This document shows positions 12,377 through 23,732 of a DNA stretch of 64,000 nucleotides, one piece after another. The DNA comes from Paramacrobiotus metropolitanus (Eukaryota; Tardigrada; Eutardigrada; Parachela; Macrobiotidae). Every line of letters starts with the position of its first letter. Position 1 is the stretch's first letter. The stretch covers positions 62,001 through 126,000 of the forward strand of contig NW_026570459.1 in NCBI RefSeq assembly GCF_019649055.1, written 5' to 3'. The notes below the pieces were generated by a model, which saw nothing but the letters and a program-made list of their open reading frames with translations, was not told where the DNA came from and searched no databases. Both the position numbers and the translations under genes were made by a program.

Positions 12377-12574
12377 CAGTATTCCGGAACCAGTGTGAAT
12401 CCACGATGCAGTCGTGTCGTTCCATCGCTGTACGGAGACGAGGAAGGGATAGCCATAAGCAGCCGCGTCGCGGCCGGAGATGAAAATAGCACCATTATAC
12501 CAAGTTGCGAAGACGATTAAAATCGCCAAGGCAGGCGCATAACGCGCTGCTTTTACAATTTCTGATCGAAACAT
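12377..12574 (-). CDS. First exon of a chymotrypsin-like serine protease, copy 2
   Basis: ATG at 12574-12572. The product starts MFRSEIVKAARYAPALAIL, a signal-anchor-like segment. Around residues 28-60 it reads GRDAAAYGYPFLVSVQRW and then SWIHTGSGIL, the N-terminal beta-barrel of S1 proteases (family pattern x-G-x-x-A-x-x-x-x-P-[FW]-x-V-S-[IV] then H-[FT]-C-G-G-[ST]-[IL]). The usual Cys of H-x-C-G is a Thr here. The exon ends at a strong donor, CTG^GTGAGTACT, at 12377/12376, where S1 genes often have an intron before the catalytic histidine. A near copy lies at 80-1, and a candidate C-terminal exon at 6407-6066. Confidence 0.7.
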
Positions 12575-13028
12575 GGTTACAGCGTACCAGTGCAATAACT
12601 TTGATGCAGCTAGAAATATTTAGCGTACAGAGATACGAATTAACAAAGTAGTAATTAAGCCCCGCAAAGAAATGTTTTTATACTTGGTATCTTCTTTGGC
12701 TATATGTGTACGAGTAATTTACTATATGCCTGCGTGGAGCACATGCTATCATGTTTGTTCGAACTTTGCATACAAGTATACCGACTGATTGCACATCTCT
12801 TTATGCGGAAACAATCATCATTGTGACATTTTTTGCTTGATGCTGACCGATATCATGCCGGTCTGGGCTTGTGCTGGAGACGAACCAAAAGTTCATTCTT
12901 TAACTTATCGCGTTCTTATGATCTAGATGCTGTGATTCATCGCCGCCCTGTGCAGTCGGTACTTACGGCTCGCTGCATGTCGCACGATTCAAAATTTTAC
13001 TGGAACTATTATCATGTTGCCACAGTAG
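12493..13028. repeat. Segmental duplication carrying protease exon 1, copy B
   Basis: Direct-orientation counterpart of 1-570. It includes the protease exon start and about 450 bp of upstream sequence that likely held the promoter. Beyond about 13030 the similarity stops. Confidence 0.85.
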
Positions 13029-13665
13029 ACAGTGGGCTTTTGTGCAGCAAAGCATTATGTTGCACATTAACCAGAATAGAATGTAGTTTTGCTAATAAAC
13101 AGTTGCTAAAAAAACAACCAACATATCTAAAAAAAACCGTAAAAATGACGGGTGCTGCTTGCTGTCTGTAACACGACTTCGTAGCTAACCCGATGCCAGT
13201 TTAGTGCAGTTACAGTAGCCGCTAGATGAAATGGCACCACTTTTAAATCCGGCCGCTGTCTGTCCTTTGCCGGGCTTCCCACACGCGAGCTTCTAGAACT
13301 TTGAGCAGCGTCTGCGTCGTTTTTCATACATCCACATGGTGCCACTTTATCTAGTGGCTACAGTATATAATAGAACTCTTTGGTGCCGATTCGCAAAATT
13401 TCATCCAGTTCTTCAGTTTTTCCACCGCTTCTCGTCAGCACTTCTCAAAAGACAAACGAAGTACTATGGTGGAAATGACCATCAGCTTATAAACGTATAG
13501 CAAAGATTGGTAATTATTGTTTCCGGTTACATACAGAACAACTACTAAAAGGGGCATATTCTTTATTGCAAACGCACAACCGCGTAGCGAAACAACCTCC
13601 AAACCCCCAGGACAGACACGGAGAGGAACATGTGGATGCAAAACGAGCAGGAGATGGCCGACGAG
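13029..13665. other. Nothing supported
   Basis: Intergenic sequence between the protease upstream region and the tyrosine recombinase relic. Short open frames here have no recognisable motif. Confidence 0.35.
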
Positions 13666-14655
13666 TCAGAGCAGCGCGTCGCGAATGGCGTGGCAGAAGT
13701 CCGAACGTTCAAGGAAATCGCGTTGAATGTACTGCTGGTAGCAGTCCCTTTTCCAGTGGCCTTGGGCTTTCAGCGCGAATGCGGAAATCCCCAATTGTGC
13801 TGAAAATGTTGCGGCACCGCTGCGTAGCGAGTGGGCGGAAATGCGGGATGCATCAAGGCCGGCGTGGCGGGCGCACGTGGATAGTAGGCGGTTGTATAGA
13901 CTGGAATACATTGGTGTCAATGTACCATTCTCATAATAAGAAAACAAAGCGCTCGAAGCACTGCAGCGGTTATGCTGCATCAGCTCCTTGGGCGCCGCCC
14001 TAGGACACGAATAGTTGTCCCGTCCAGTCTGGGAACTGGTATATCAATTGTTTTCTTTTGAAAACGATCGGTTTTTAAAACTGTAAATGACAACAAAGCA
14101 CCTCTGTGCGTAAGCCGCACGTCGCGATAAAGCAGATGCGAATTACACTTGCTCTCAAACAGGTTTGAGCTGCGCAACAACGAGAAAAACCCAACCGCTG
14201 TTGCGGCCCAAAAACAACGCCGGAACTTCTTTTCTATAGCGCACATATTTTTGTGAATTTTTAGCAAATCGCTCGGCAATAGCGGTAGGCGTTTATTTGG
14301 CAGCTCAGTACGACTGCGCTGCAGTCCGGCCAATGCTTGCCTGATGACGAAATGGTTAAGGTCAGGTGGGTCAAAATTATTAAATGTGTGAAACGTTACC
14401 AAACTGAAAACATAATTTTTAACAGTAAGAAATTCTAATCTTTTCGATAAGTGAGCAATATACAAGGCAATAGTTTCTTCTGTGGTTGGTAGCGCTCGCA
14501 GGACGCAATTTATACTGCGCACAGAAGGAAACAAATGTTCTCCACTGAGAGGAGCGAGTTCTGGCTGTGCCGGCTGCCATCGATTTCAGGCGAAGTGCCA
14601 ACAAAATAATTGCAACAGTGAATGCTACCTCAGTGCCGAATGTGGCTTCGTACAC
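13666..14655 (-). pseudogene. Tyrosine recombinase relic (Crypton/DIRS type)
   Basis: Three minus-strand frames join into one recombinase of about 330 residues. The N-terminal SAM-like part runs from ~14600 (SSQWRTFVSFCAQY) and continues in a second frame as LPTTEETIALYIAHLS. The catalytic domain has the first Arg in FFSLLRSSNLF, the box-II HSLRSGAAT, GHWK, and the nucleophile region YQQYIQRDF. The frame changes near 14510 and again near 13990, where a TGA overlaps the next ATG. It is therefore a broken gene, though all catalytic residues remain recognisable. No reverse transcriptase is adjacent, which favours a Crypton-like over a DIRS element, but the boundaries were not found. Confidence 0.8.
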
Positions 14656-15451
14656 CTAGCGCACCCTTTGTATACTACTGGCTGCCAACTGGCCACAAGG
14701 GCGATGGTGCATGGTGCTCGCTAATTGGTTACGGTACAGCACACAAACGACAGGAGACAGCACAACAATACAGACATACTCCACCTCCAACAATAATACT
14801 CAGAATATGCGCATAATCTTGCCCGATTATAATGTATGCTGCATTCTCGGTGCATTGCCACGTTAGTAGATAAGTAACTGAAGGAATTCAAAATTTATCA
14901 CATATTCAGCGAAAAAGTAGACTTTACTTTAATAAATTTTCACGTTACTAAATATACCAAATTTCAAAATTATTAATTTGCGTGGAACTTGCGCTATATT
15001 ACTAACTACTGTCGTACTAGCGGTTATTTAATTTCATTGTTAACAAAATCACAGCAAAGTTGCCAAGAAAAACAACATCGGACGCTAATTATTCCCGACC
15101 AGCCAATCTAAATGCTAAAAAAAACATCCTCGTTGTCTCTCATGTCAATAAAAGTTCCAAGGACAGACACTGCACTTCCTCGTCGTACTAGTTATATGCA
15201 CCTGCGCTCACAGTATAAAACCCACGTCAAAAAGTATTTTCTAAATTACATCAAAATACTGCAACATATCGGCACTCTATAACAACATATATCCACGGCA
15301 AAATTCGGGCAGCCGTTTAGAAACCAGATTTTATATCAGCACAAATTTGTGTCGAAGTTACATCCTTTTGCTGGACAAAGCAAAAGCTTCGTAAAAGCCG
15401 TTTATACGTTGTAAATTCATCTGCGTTGTTACAAAATATTAATTACATTTA
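14656..15451. other. AT-rich, nothing supported
   Basis: No motif-bearing frame or repeat structure was recognised. Confidence 0.35.
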
Positions 15452-16036
15452 CAGTAAAACCTCTCCTTAAATACACTTCTTTATTAAATACACTTCTCTA
15501 TAGCATTCAACCTTTAAGGAACCGAATTGGCTCCCATGTTATAACATAGGGGGATTCTCTTTATAACATTCACCTCTTTATAAGCCTTACATACACTTTC
15601 CGCGGAACCGAATGTAGTTGCACCAGTGTATGAAACCTCTGAACTACATTCAGCTACGGTTAAATACCGCTGCATACAGGTAACCGGATGCAATTTGTCC
15701 AATCAGAATATCGTCAAATAATCACGAGTAAAGTTTGTGTAAGTGGTAATAATTGATCTAGAAGTATATTTCAACAGAATATTCTTATTTTATAAGCCTT
15801 GAGATATTAATCCTACTTTAAAATGAACGCTAAACGAAGTTTGTCACTGTCTGTACAAATATTTGCTGCTGCCTTAATGTTGTATTTATAAAGATACTGC
15901 TAGTCTGCTACATTCCCCACCCCCGCCCCAAAATATACAAGTGCCCCCTGGGGCAGTTGCCCTTTATAAAATACACACCGGTATGAAATACGAAACTGAT
16001 GGAACCGTGCCTGTATTTTATAGAGAGGTTTTACTG
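15452..16036. mobile_element. pogo/Tigger-like MITE
   Basis: The ends CAGTAAAACCTCTCCTTAAA (left) and, inverted, CAGTAAAACCTCTCTATAAA (right) are flanked by TA (15450-15451 and 16037-16038). TIRs starting CAGT and containing ACCTC with a TA target are typical of pogo-type elements. The first 130 bases hold several repeats of ataca/acttc words. No transposase. Confidence 0.75.
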
Positions 16037-16594
16037 TAACTGGTAAGTATATAAAAAACAGAAGCTTTGCTAGTCGATTGGCATAAATTGTCTACAAAGT
16101 AGTAATGCCAGAAAATTGATTCAATTTATGTATCGTAATTACTGCGCGCTAAATTTTCACATGATACTGTATAACCTTGATATGCAATCAGTAACGAAAG
16201 TATAGTTTCGGTGCAAAATCAAGTGTCGGTCGACCGACATAAAGTATTAGACACTGCAAAAATAGTCGCAAAATGCAATTTTTAAAGACTTATCGGCTCA
16301 CTTTGCTTCTGAATGCATTGCGAATACAAATATTTACAAATATTTAGCGTGTAAAAGTCCGCGTGACGATAAAACTTTTGCTGCAAAGTTCAGTCAGTGA
16401 AAGCTGCTGTTATGCCTTCTCTGATTGGTCGAGCGGCATTCTGTGTTCAGAACACGTTCACGTTCAGCGCCGTTGTGCCGTCTCTGCTTATGGAAAGTTG
16501 GAAACTAACTTTAAAACCCACAATTATTGACTTTCTAAAAGCCACGCTTTTTAATTATGATTCTTCATAACCATCTCCAAGTTTTCCGTTTTAT
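16037..16594. other. Nothing supported
   Basis: Intergenic sequence before the palindrome series. A weak 68-codon plus-strand frame (16557-16763) overlaps the first palindrome and has no motif. Confidence 0.3.
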
Positions 16595-17597
16595 GGCTGT
16601 CGACAGCCAGATCCTTTTCAGCATTTGCGTGAAAAGTGATGGTGCGGGCATTCTGTGCCGTAACGCTGCTAGACGCAGCACGTCTATGGAAGAACACGCA
16701 AGAGCGCGTTCTTGTCTGCGATGCTGCAAGGAACCCTCGAGTTCTGTAATGATTCTACGGTGAGAATTTCAATGAAATCCCAAATGTTAAACGCCGGTTT
16801 AATAGAAAATCATTTTTTATTTTGGGTTAATGTTTTCAGGTCATTGGAACATGTTGCACAGCGGGAAGATTGTGCATGACGACATGCAGTAGGACTGCAG
16901 GTATACGTTTGATGAATGATCGTAAAAAGCCCGCATTTTAGTGGTGGTTTTATTTGAGATGGGATCGCTTTACGAAACATCGCCAGCACTACAATGATGT
17001 GCAGCCTTGATTTGCTAAAAACGAATTTTCAACTAGAATCTTAATTCTGCCTTTATGCATGTCGACATGCAAGCCTTTAAATAATTGGAGGTTTCAATAT
17101 ATAATAAACAAAAAATTCTATCTGGATAGTAAATAAAACTTTTATTTGCGTATGACTTTAAGCTCCTATTTTTTTTCTTTTATTTTTCAAAAAAATAAAC
17201 TACAAATCGCATAGATTTGTTGCTTGCAGTATGACGATAATAAAATGATAATCGTAGAAACGTTTCCTTTTTCGAAAAACTTTAAATGAAGCCATATGTT
17301 TTTAATTTTGAATTTTTTTTATCCTTTAACTGATTTTTTTATCTGCAACAGCGTTTTAATTTTTCAAATGCAACTGCATGTCAGCATGCATGGATTACAC
17401 GAAATAATTTAAAATTTGCCAAGTTTTGAAAAACATTAGAGAAGAAAACTTGTTGTGTCGAATGCATATCCAGAGACATTTAAATAGCCGTAGTTAAAAT
17501 GTGCTGAATAATTTTTTGCAGGATCGATGAATGAATTCTCTGTTTCGTCGGCTTCCGGAAAGCAGTATCGCCGTGAAACGCATGGATGTCGACATCC
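16595..17597. repeat. Five short palindromes with a shared GTCGAC-type centre
   Basis: GGCTGTCGACAGCC (16595-16608), TGCATGACGACATGCA (16873-16888), TGCATGTCGACATGCA (17056-17071), TGCATGTCAGCATGCA (17375-17390) and GGATGTCGACATCC (17584-17597). Three are perfect palindromes around GTCGAC with different arms. Two have perfect TGCATG/CATGCA arms with an altered centre. Spacings are about 280, 180, 320 and 210 bp in AT-rich DNA. No gene was recognised around them. Confidence 0.7.
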
Positions 17598-18027
17598 AAA
17601 ATTTATAACTGAATGCCACATGTTACCTTTTATTGATTTTATGCTGAGCTGCTAAAAGCGTACTTTTCATGAAATAATGGCTTTTGCGGGATAAACGTGT
17701 AGCGGATTGTGTTTTTATTGTTAATGGCATCGCCGCTGTGCTTTGAAAAACATCGCTGTTACATACCTGAATAAATATATTTTACATCGATTAGGCATAT
17801 CGAAATCGGTCATTTTAGTATAAATCTAAGGGTTATTACATGGTCTCTAATATCTACATTTGATTCAAAAGTTACCAATAAACTATATCACAATTCTGAC
17901 GAGGGAAACTAGCCCGCCATCATCTGCGCAAGTGCTTACCGCCTAAGAAGGCGCATTTCAGATTTAACGCGGAGTGTCGTCATCGGCAGACTCCCAACGA
18001 GGTGGCAGTCTGGTTGTGTTGCGTTCG
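17598..18027. other. Nothing supported
   Basis: AT-rich up to about 17890, then higher GC with a small hairpin (CCGCC-taag-GGCG near 17940) leading into the triple palindrome. Confidence 0.3.
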
Positions 18028-18097
18028 AAACTGCAATGCATTCCTAATTTGAAATTAGGATCTCGGAAATTAGTAATTTCCGAGTTCATTGCAGTTT
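18028..18097. repeat. T-shaped triple palindrome
   Basis: An outer 11-bp stem AAACTGCAATG (18028-18038) / CATTGCAGTTT (18087-18097) encloses two complete hairpins. The first is TCCTAATTT-g-AAATTAGGA (18042-18060, 9-bp arms). The second is CTCGGAAATTA-g-TAATTTCCGAG (18062-18084, 11-bp arms). All arms are perfect. Folded as single-stranded DNA or RNA it makes a three-way junction, like parvoviral terminal hairpins in geometry only. No viral or transposon gene was recognised next to it. Confidence 0.85.
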
Positions 18098-18430
18098 TGC
18101 TATTTTTACTACACTTTTACTTTTACCATAGAAAAGGATAATGGTTGTAGTACGCGCGCGTATTCTTAGCCGGTCCTGCCTGCCAGTCTCACCAACCTAT
18201 GTTCGAGTTGTAATGAATTATGCAAACAAACTGCACCGTCGAATTTGCAAGTCAGGCGGCCGAAATCGGCTCAGGCGGTTTTCCGGTACGTAACAGACTG
18301 AATCCAAGCCGCAAAATCACTACTGATTAATTATAATTTCTGTACGAGTACGCTTAGCGTTTATAAAGTCGCACTTGTAAGTCCTAGAGTAGTACTTATA
18401 AATTTGTTGTATCGACCACAAGTTATACTA

Positions 18431-19175
18431 CAGCCCTGCCAAGCCAAGTTGGGGCAGTCATAAAAATTCCTCAGATTCTGCCACTGAAGTCTACATTTCT
18501 TTGTTATTTTTTCCTGAATGTTCATGGTCTATGGCATCTTTTATAATTACGTTTCTATGCAAGAAGCTAAGACACATGGAACAGGAACCAAAGTTGAAAT
18601 TTCATATTTCTTGCAAAAATCGAGTTGCTTAATGAGAAATCTAGGCTTCAACTCAATAAAATTTTATAAATTATGGGAGGTTGAGAACTGCAAACTGATA
18701 CCAAAGTTTTCTAAAGGTCTCTTCCTAGCTTCCCTTTTCAAAAAAACATTTCGCTAGAAATGATCAGTGTTCTAGGAAACCACATTCTACCGCAGGTCAT
18801 TTCTAACATACAAGTCTATGGGAGACTCAACTTGTTGTAAGGTCACCTCGAGCACGGATCACGCAAAGTAATTCTACTTCACCGTAATGGACACCTTTTG
18901 GATACCTCAACAGTTTTCAATAAAGGCTCTGTAAAAGTTCCGATTTGTGAATTTTTTACGGGAGCGTTTATTAGCATCCAAAAATTCCCTCCCTCCCTTT
19001 CCCCTTAATCCCCTTTTGGCTACATAGTAGCACACCTAGGAGTTACAGTTTTAATGTTGAGTGATCCGTTATAAAAAGTTACACCAGAAAATGGCAAAAA
19101 TAAAAACAAAACGATGAGCACAAATATTTTTAAATTTGTTTTGTGCAACTGCTCCAACTTGGCTTGGCAGGGCTG
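18431..19175. mobile_element. Tc1/mariner-like non-autonomous element
   Basis: Terminal inverted repeats start CAGCCCTGCCAAGCCAAGTT and match for 22 bases before the first difference. TA precedes the left end; the right flank is TG, probably a mutated TA. The ends are cousins of the element at 9273-10389. The 745-bp interior has no recognisable transposase. Confidence 0.7.
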
Positions 19176-19260
19176 TGTATAATATGTTGGTGATGTTTTA
19201 CTACTAGTACGCAAAATCTTAAGTAATGTAAGTGATACAAAATGCCAATATGATACAAAA

Positions 19261-19516
19261 TTTCTACAAGTCTCGCCGTGGAATTATTTTGATGTTGAGT
19301 GAAGAATTTCTCCATTCACCGCACCGATCGTTTAAATTATTTCAACGTTTTCCGCTACTCTATAACAAATGTTGTATATCAGTACATTATAGTATATACA
19401 CTGTACCGAGAACTACAAGCTTGTTCGGTAATTTTGACGAATCTATACAGCGACTTACACAAATTTGCGTGTTACGCCAAACTTCATACTACGGCGCGCC
19501 ACGCCACACTGTTTAA
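19261..19516 (+). repeat. Long inverted repeat, left arm
   Basis: Matches 22048-22328 in reverse complement over its whole length, about 90% or better by eye. The right arm carries an extra ~25 bp of tatagt-type sequence near 22170-22195. A more diverged, shorter relative lies at 20015-20105. The arms may be ends of a large element, or copies of one small element in opposite orientations. Confidence 0.8.
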
Positions 19517-20251
19517 TCACGTAACATGCATTTGGCTGGCTGGTGGATTCGAAATGTTGCGCGACTATCTGTACTGGTGTCACGGTATCTTTCCGCGCCG
19601 GAAATGCAGGATAATGAGTTTTTTATGACCTGTACACGGGGCGCTTGTCACTTGTTGAACGGTGCCGGTACAAACGCGGTTCGTCCGTCGCGACAACGAT
19701 GTTTTCTATGCAGTTATTACCCATTACTTACTAAATTTTTCTCGTATTTATCTCGTATGTTATTATCTCATTTTCTTTTTATTAATATTTTTTTAGTGTA
19801 TAGTTACTGTATATGAATATTAGTTTTGGCGCATTACATTGCATTTTTATAAGATTTGAAATATCTCTTTGAGTTTTTCCGCTTGCATTTCTTTTATTTT
19901 TTTATTCCGCTCATACTTATGTTTAGCGGGGTATTACTTTTTTTACCTATTAAAATTAATATTCCCATAAATTAAATAGCAGAGTGGAAATCCACTGCTT
20001 TATCTATGCATTACGCTCTGTACAAGCTTGTCCGGTAATTCCTACGTAAAGGTACAGCTAGCGCGAAATTTGCGCTTATAACGACGGCCACTTCACTACG
20101 TTTATGAAATTGCCTAAATGCGCTCCGCAGTCACATTGTCACTTACTGCCCCGACCATTTTCTAGTCACTTTCCGCGAGGCAGTTACTTTTATTCTCCTA
20201 AATTATATAGAGTGCAACAAGCCACCAGCCAGCCAAATGCATGTTACGTGT
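19517..20251. mobile_element. TTAA-target element inside the left inverted-repeat arm
   Basis: The inverted ends CACGTAACATGCATTTGGCT lie one base inside TTAA on both sides (19513-19516 and 20252-20255). The related arm at 22048 has uninterrupted gtttaaccc at the equivalent point, consistent with an empty site, though only about 8 bases of right flank match. TTAA targets are used by piggyBac and Kolobok elements. No transposase. Confidence 0.6.
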
Positions 20252-22047
20252 TTAACCCGTTCCACACTATGCGTGTTAGACCGACATGGTAGAGGACTTC
20301 TTCTCTGTAGTCCGTTGTTATGAACACAGATTATTTCTGTTGGTTTTGTTTCAAAGAAGTTATGTTAGACGACAGTTTAAAATATATAACCGTAAGCTGG
20401 GTCATATCCGGAAGGTCCAGAGGGTGACCAAACATGATCAAAACTGACCAAACTGGGCTCCCGGAGGTCCTGCTTGTCTGTACAGCCACCCCCACATCAG
20501 ATAATTACCAAAAAAATCACAGGAAAACTAATTGCGGAGTTTTATAAAAACATGAAGCAAAGTTCCGAAAATTAACGCCCACTGGCTAGTACTGGTTACT
20601 TGAAAATCCCATGTCGGTTATGACACGGTTGGGCACGGTACTATTTTATTAATAAGTGTCAAAAATTCATATTGATTGACAGAAGCGTCCTACAAGATAC
20701 AATAAACAATCAAAATAAAGCTAAAAAAAAGCTGTAATAACTGACTTGTACATAGTGGTCAGTGAAGTGACCATTGGTCAGCGATGACCGGAAATTCGAA
20801 AAACGTAATTTTTGACTAAACGCAGTTAAAATTAATGTGAAGAAAAGGCAAACAAGTTGCGGAATGACCGCTGTGAGTAGCTCTAAAATTGCTATGACCC
20901 GTACTACCGGGAACAATCAGAATTCAAAAAATTTTGCAGTGTAACTGCTTGCGTATAGAACGCCATTATTGCCATGTACTGTAACCTACCAGCTGCTCCA
21001 TTGTTCCAGAGAAAAATCATATATTCTTTGCAGATTATATCGGAGTTACACTGTAGTAATGAGTGTGAAATCTTGCAAAAATTATTAACTCGTGTCTACA
21101 CTTCGCATAGTGAGCATCAAAAACATTTGAACCTTCCGGTTCATGAGCGCTTGTAACCTTTAGAAACCAGTCTGTGCAAAGCGGTTGGTATAACGGAAGA
21201 GAGCATTTGGGAGTAAAGGCAGCCTCCGTTTATGCAGCTGAGCATTATTTAGCAGCGGTGCCGACGTAGACAGTGCAAAGTATAATCAATCACTCCCACA
21301 CAATTTGGATAATTCGTGATGCTTAGGAGTCGGCTAGTCTACCACCACAAGTCCACTAGCAGAACTGCCTTCCTTTGTAAATACGAGCATTTGTTGTTTT
21401 CTATAAAGTTTAAACGTAAGTTAGATTGTACGAGTAGGCTTTTTGGCAGGGCTTTATTGACCCTACTGCGCGATACCCTCGTTTTCTCACAACTGGTCAC
21501 TTGTACAACACTTTGAGAATATGTTGTCTATGATTCCTGCTAGCTATCTCTGCTACGGTTTTCGGTTGCACAACCTGGAATAGTATTACTTCCACTGTGT
21601 AGACGTCACCAGGACTGTGGTCAACAATAGGTCAAGTGACCAATTGTCCAAACCGTAGAGCAAAAGTGACCAACTGTTGCGAAATATCGTAGTAGCGCTT
21701 ATGTACTGGTGAATATTAGGATTTTTTCGTTTCTAAATTTTCCTTGACCACTGGTCATCTTGATGACCATCGTAATGCACCTGTGTTCAAGTACTCGTTG
21801 AGACCTATCGTTTAAGCAATTGGCATATTCTGTGCGATTTTTCTATCGCCTGTTATAAACGGCAATGGATAACATGTCGGAGCAACATGGTTCCCAAGCG
21901 TGTTAGCTCGACATGGTCATCTCCTGCTTGACCTATGGTCGCTAAAATTCTGAAAAAAATATTTTTTTCTTAACTGAATTTTTCTATCCCAAACTACCAA
22001 TTTTCGAAACGATAGTCCCATCCCTTCTAGTACCCGGTTTTCCTGGG
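20252..22047. other. Intergenic, with TGACC/GGTCA words
   Basis: No gene supported. Clusters of tgacca/tggtca words occur at 20755-20800 (gtgaccattggtcagc) and 21610-21780 (ttgaccactggtcatc). They resemble words next to the two piggyBac relics at 1525-1545 and 39185-39205 and may mark further decayed copies. Confidence 0.4.
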
Positions 22048-22328
22048 TTAAACAGTGTGGCGTGGCGCGCTGTAGTATGAAGTTTGGCGTAACACGCAAA
22101 TTTGTGTAAGTCGCTGTATAGATTCGTCAAAATTACCGGACAAGCTTGTAGTTCTCGGTACAGTGTATATAGTATATAGTAAATAGTCACTATATACTAT
22201 AATGTACTGATATACAACATTTGTTATAGAGTAGCGGAAAACGTTGAAATAATTTAAACGATCGGTGCGGTGAATGGAGAAATTCTTCACTCAACATCAA
22301 AATAATTCCACGGCGAGACTTGTAGAAA
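22048..22328 (-). repeat. Long inverted repeat, right arm
   Basis: Inverse of 19261-19516. It contains a local self-inverted insert (tatatagt...actatata) near 22165-22200 that the left arm lacks. Confidence 0.8.
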
Positions 22329-22699
22329 AAACGCATGAGACTATACAATCTGTTGGTTCTTGCAGTTCAGTCATACAACGGCAGGATTGCACGTATACCG
22401 TACAAGCAGCGCGCTGCTTTCCCGAAAGCTGCACTTTCACAAACCGGTCAATAAGCTGGCGCACCAGGGCGTACCGCTATCGGAATAACCGTGACCTCTC
22501 GAAATCGCCCTTTTGCTATGGATACGGCCCGTCAAAACGGAGTTTTTGTTCTACTAACTGCCTTTTTTATATCTGTACAATGTTGAGCTCAGTATCGTCG
22601 ATTCTTTGGTTTCTGCGGCATAAGGTTGGCTGATATTATTAGTTATTGTTTGCGCCGGGCATCAGTCAGGTCTTAGCCGGAGCATGCAACGCACCGAGC
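22329..22699. other. Nothing firmly supported
   Basis: A 119-codon plus-strand frame runs 22274-22633 across the inverted-repeat end. Its start is repeat-derived and the rest shows no motif. Confidence 0.3.
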
Positions 22700-22912
22700 A
22701 CCTGTAGGCTCTTACTAGCACCTGGCTGCCCCCACCGCCACGCGGCACTGCGAAAACGCTGCAACGGAACATGCCGGTTCCTTTTCCAGCATCCTCACTG
22801 ACTGCACATACACTGCATCGTACGCATGTTCGCAGTTCGCACCCGTCCATTCGCGCGATTTTTTGATCAGCCGCTTTTCCCCACCGACGACGGCGTCTGT
22901 TGATCGTGGCAA
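22700..22912 (-). CDS. Possible exon of unknown protein
   Basis: A GC-rich minus-strand frame (start at 22912) contains AYDAVYVQSVRMLEKEP, with cysteines before and after. It ends near a possible donor, CCAG^GTGCTAG, around 22716. The YDAVY segment is reminiscent of periplasmic-binding-like receptor domains, but the match is too short to assign. Coding status rests on composition and the open frame only. Confidence 0.25.
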
Positions 22913-23141
22913 GAATTATAGCATTTTACTGATGCCCGTTGGCTGCGTACGTACATGTCTTGTATGAGTATTGTACATGTAGGTGAGGAGGTACATGAAA
23001 GCAGTACAGCGAATTGACAATCGACCGTTCATACATCAAAGTAAAAGCTTATGTTTTTGTTATACAGAAGGAGGTTTTCACAAGGTTTGTTTTTCATAAA
23101 TGACAAAATTTTGTATGAAAGTTTGTAATTTTTTTATCCTG

Positions 23142-23210
23142 TTATTTGATCATTGAAGCGGCGCAACCCGATGTGCTCCACCGTTCCCCTGTACCGCTGC
23201 CCGCACCCGC
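23142..23210 (-). pseudogene. Truncated paralog of the Ig-receptor transmembrane exon
   Basis: After a good acceptor (gatcttccag) the frame reads AGAGSGTGERWSTS and soon stops. This aligns with SGDGSSTGERWNT at the start of the membrane exon of the Ig receptor (33611-33464), and the nucleotides around ggggaacggtgga are also conserved. The transmembrane part is absent, so it looks like a broken or diverged duplicate. Confidence 0.45.
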
Positions 23211-23443
23211 CTGGAAGATCTGGCACGGTATACTCGTATAAGCGCCATGCTCAGCCCTAACGTCACAAGCCGCATAGGGAAAACCGCGCTGCGGAGTTGA
23301 CAGATCATATGTAGCGCCATGTTTTCCGCGACCGGCATTTCTGCGTATTATATACAGTGTACATGCAAAGGTCACACACTGAATAATGTATGTATACAAT
23401 AATGACTGTACGTAAAGGTCATACATTGATCTTTATTTCGCAG

Positions 23444-23732
23444 GTGTTACTGTGATTCGCTTGCACCGCACACGGATCGCTGGAAGGAGTGTCGAGTACG
23501 GCGCAACACTAGCAGTGTCCCGGATGTGCCGACGGGGAACGCCGTCGTGGTGTACATCCTGTGCGCCGGGAAAGCAGCGAGTTTTGGGCGCTACGCCTGG
23601 GCAGCGACGCCGTGCGAATATAAACACTGCCCCATATGCGCCACTGATTATCTGGGCGACGCTAAAGGCCTGCCGGGACCGCCGTTTGTTCTGCCGGCCA
23701 ACTGGACACGAGACGGCTACAGCGTAGTCTGA
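23444..23732 (+). CDS. Probable terminal exon of a secreted or Ig-like protein
   Basis: A strong acceptor (tctttatttcgcag) is followed by a 96-codon open frame ending in TGA at 23730-23732, in GC-rich sequence unlike its surroundings. It contains six or more cysteines and one N-glycosylation site (NWT). The segment NAVVVYILCAG followed by RYAWAA resembles the B-strand Cys and C-strand Trp of an Ig domain, but the second Ig half is not evident. The upstream exon was not found. The reverse strand also has a long open frame, so the direction is inferred from the splice site and residue pattern. Confidence 0.4.

Noticed and set aside
18028-18097. Cloverleaf-like fold as a tRNA gene
   Set aside because: Only two inner hairpins with one-base centres, no anticodon or T-loop consensus, and stems too perfect and long.
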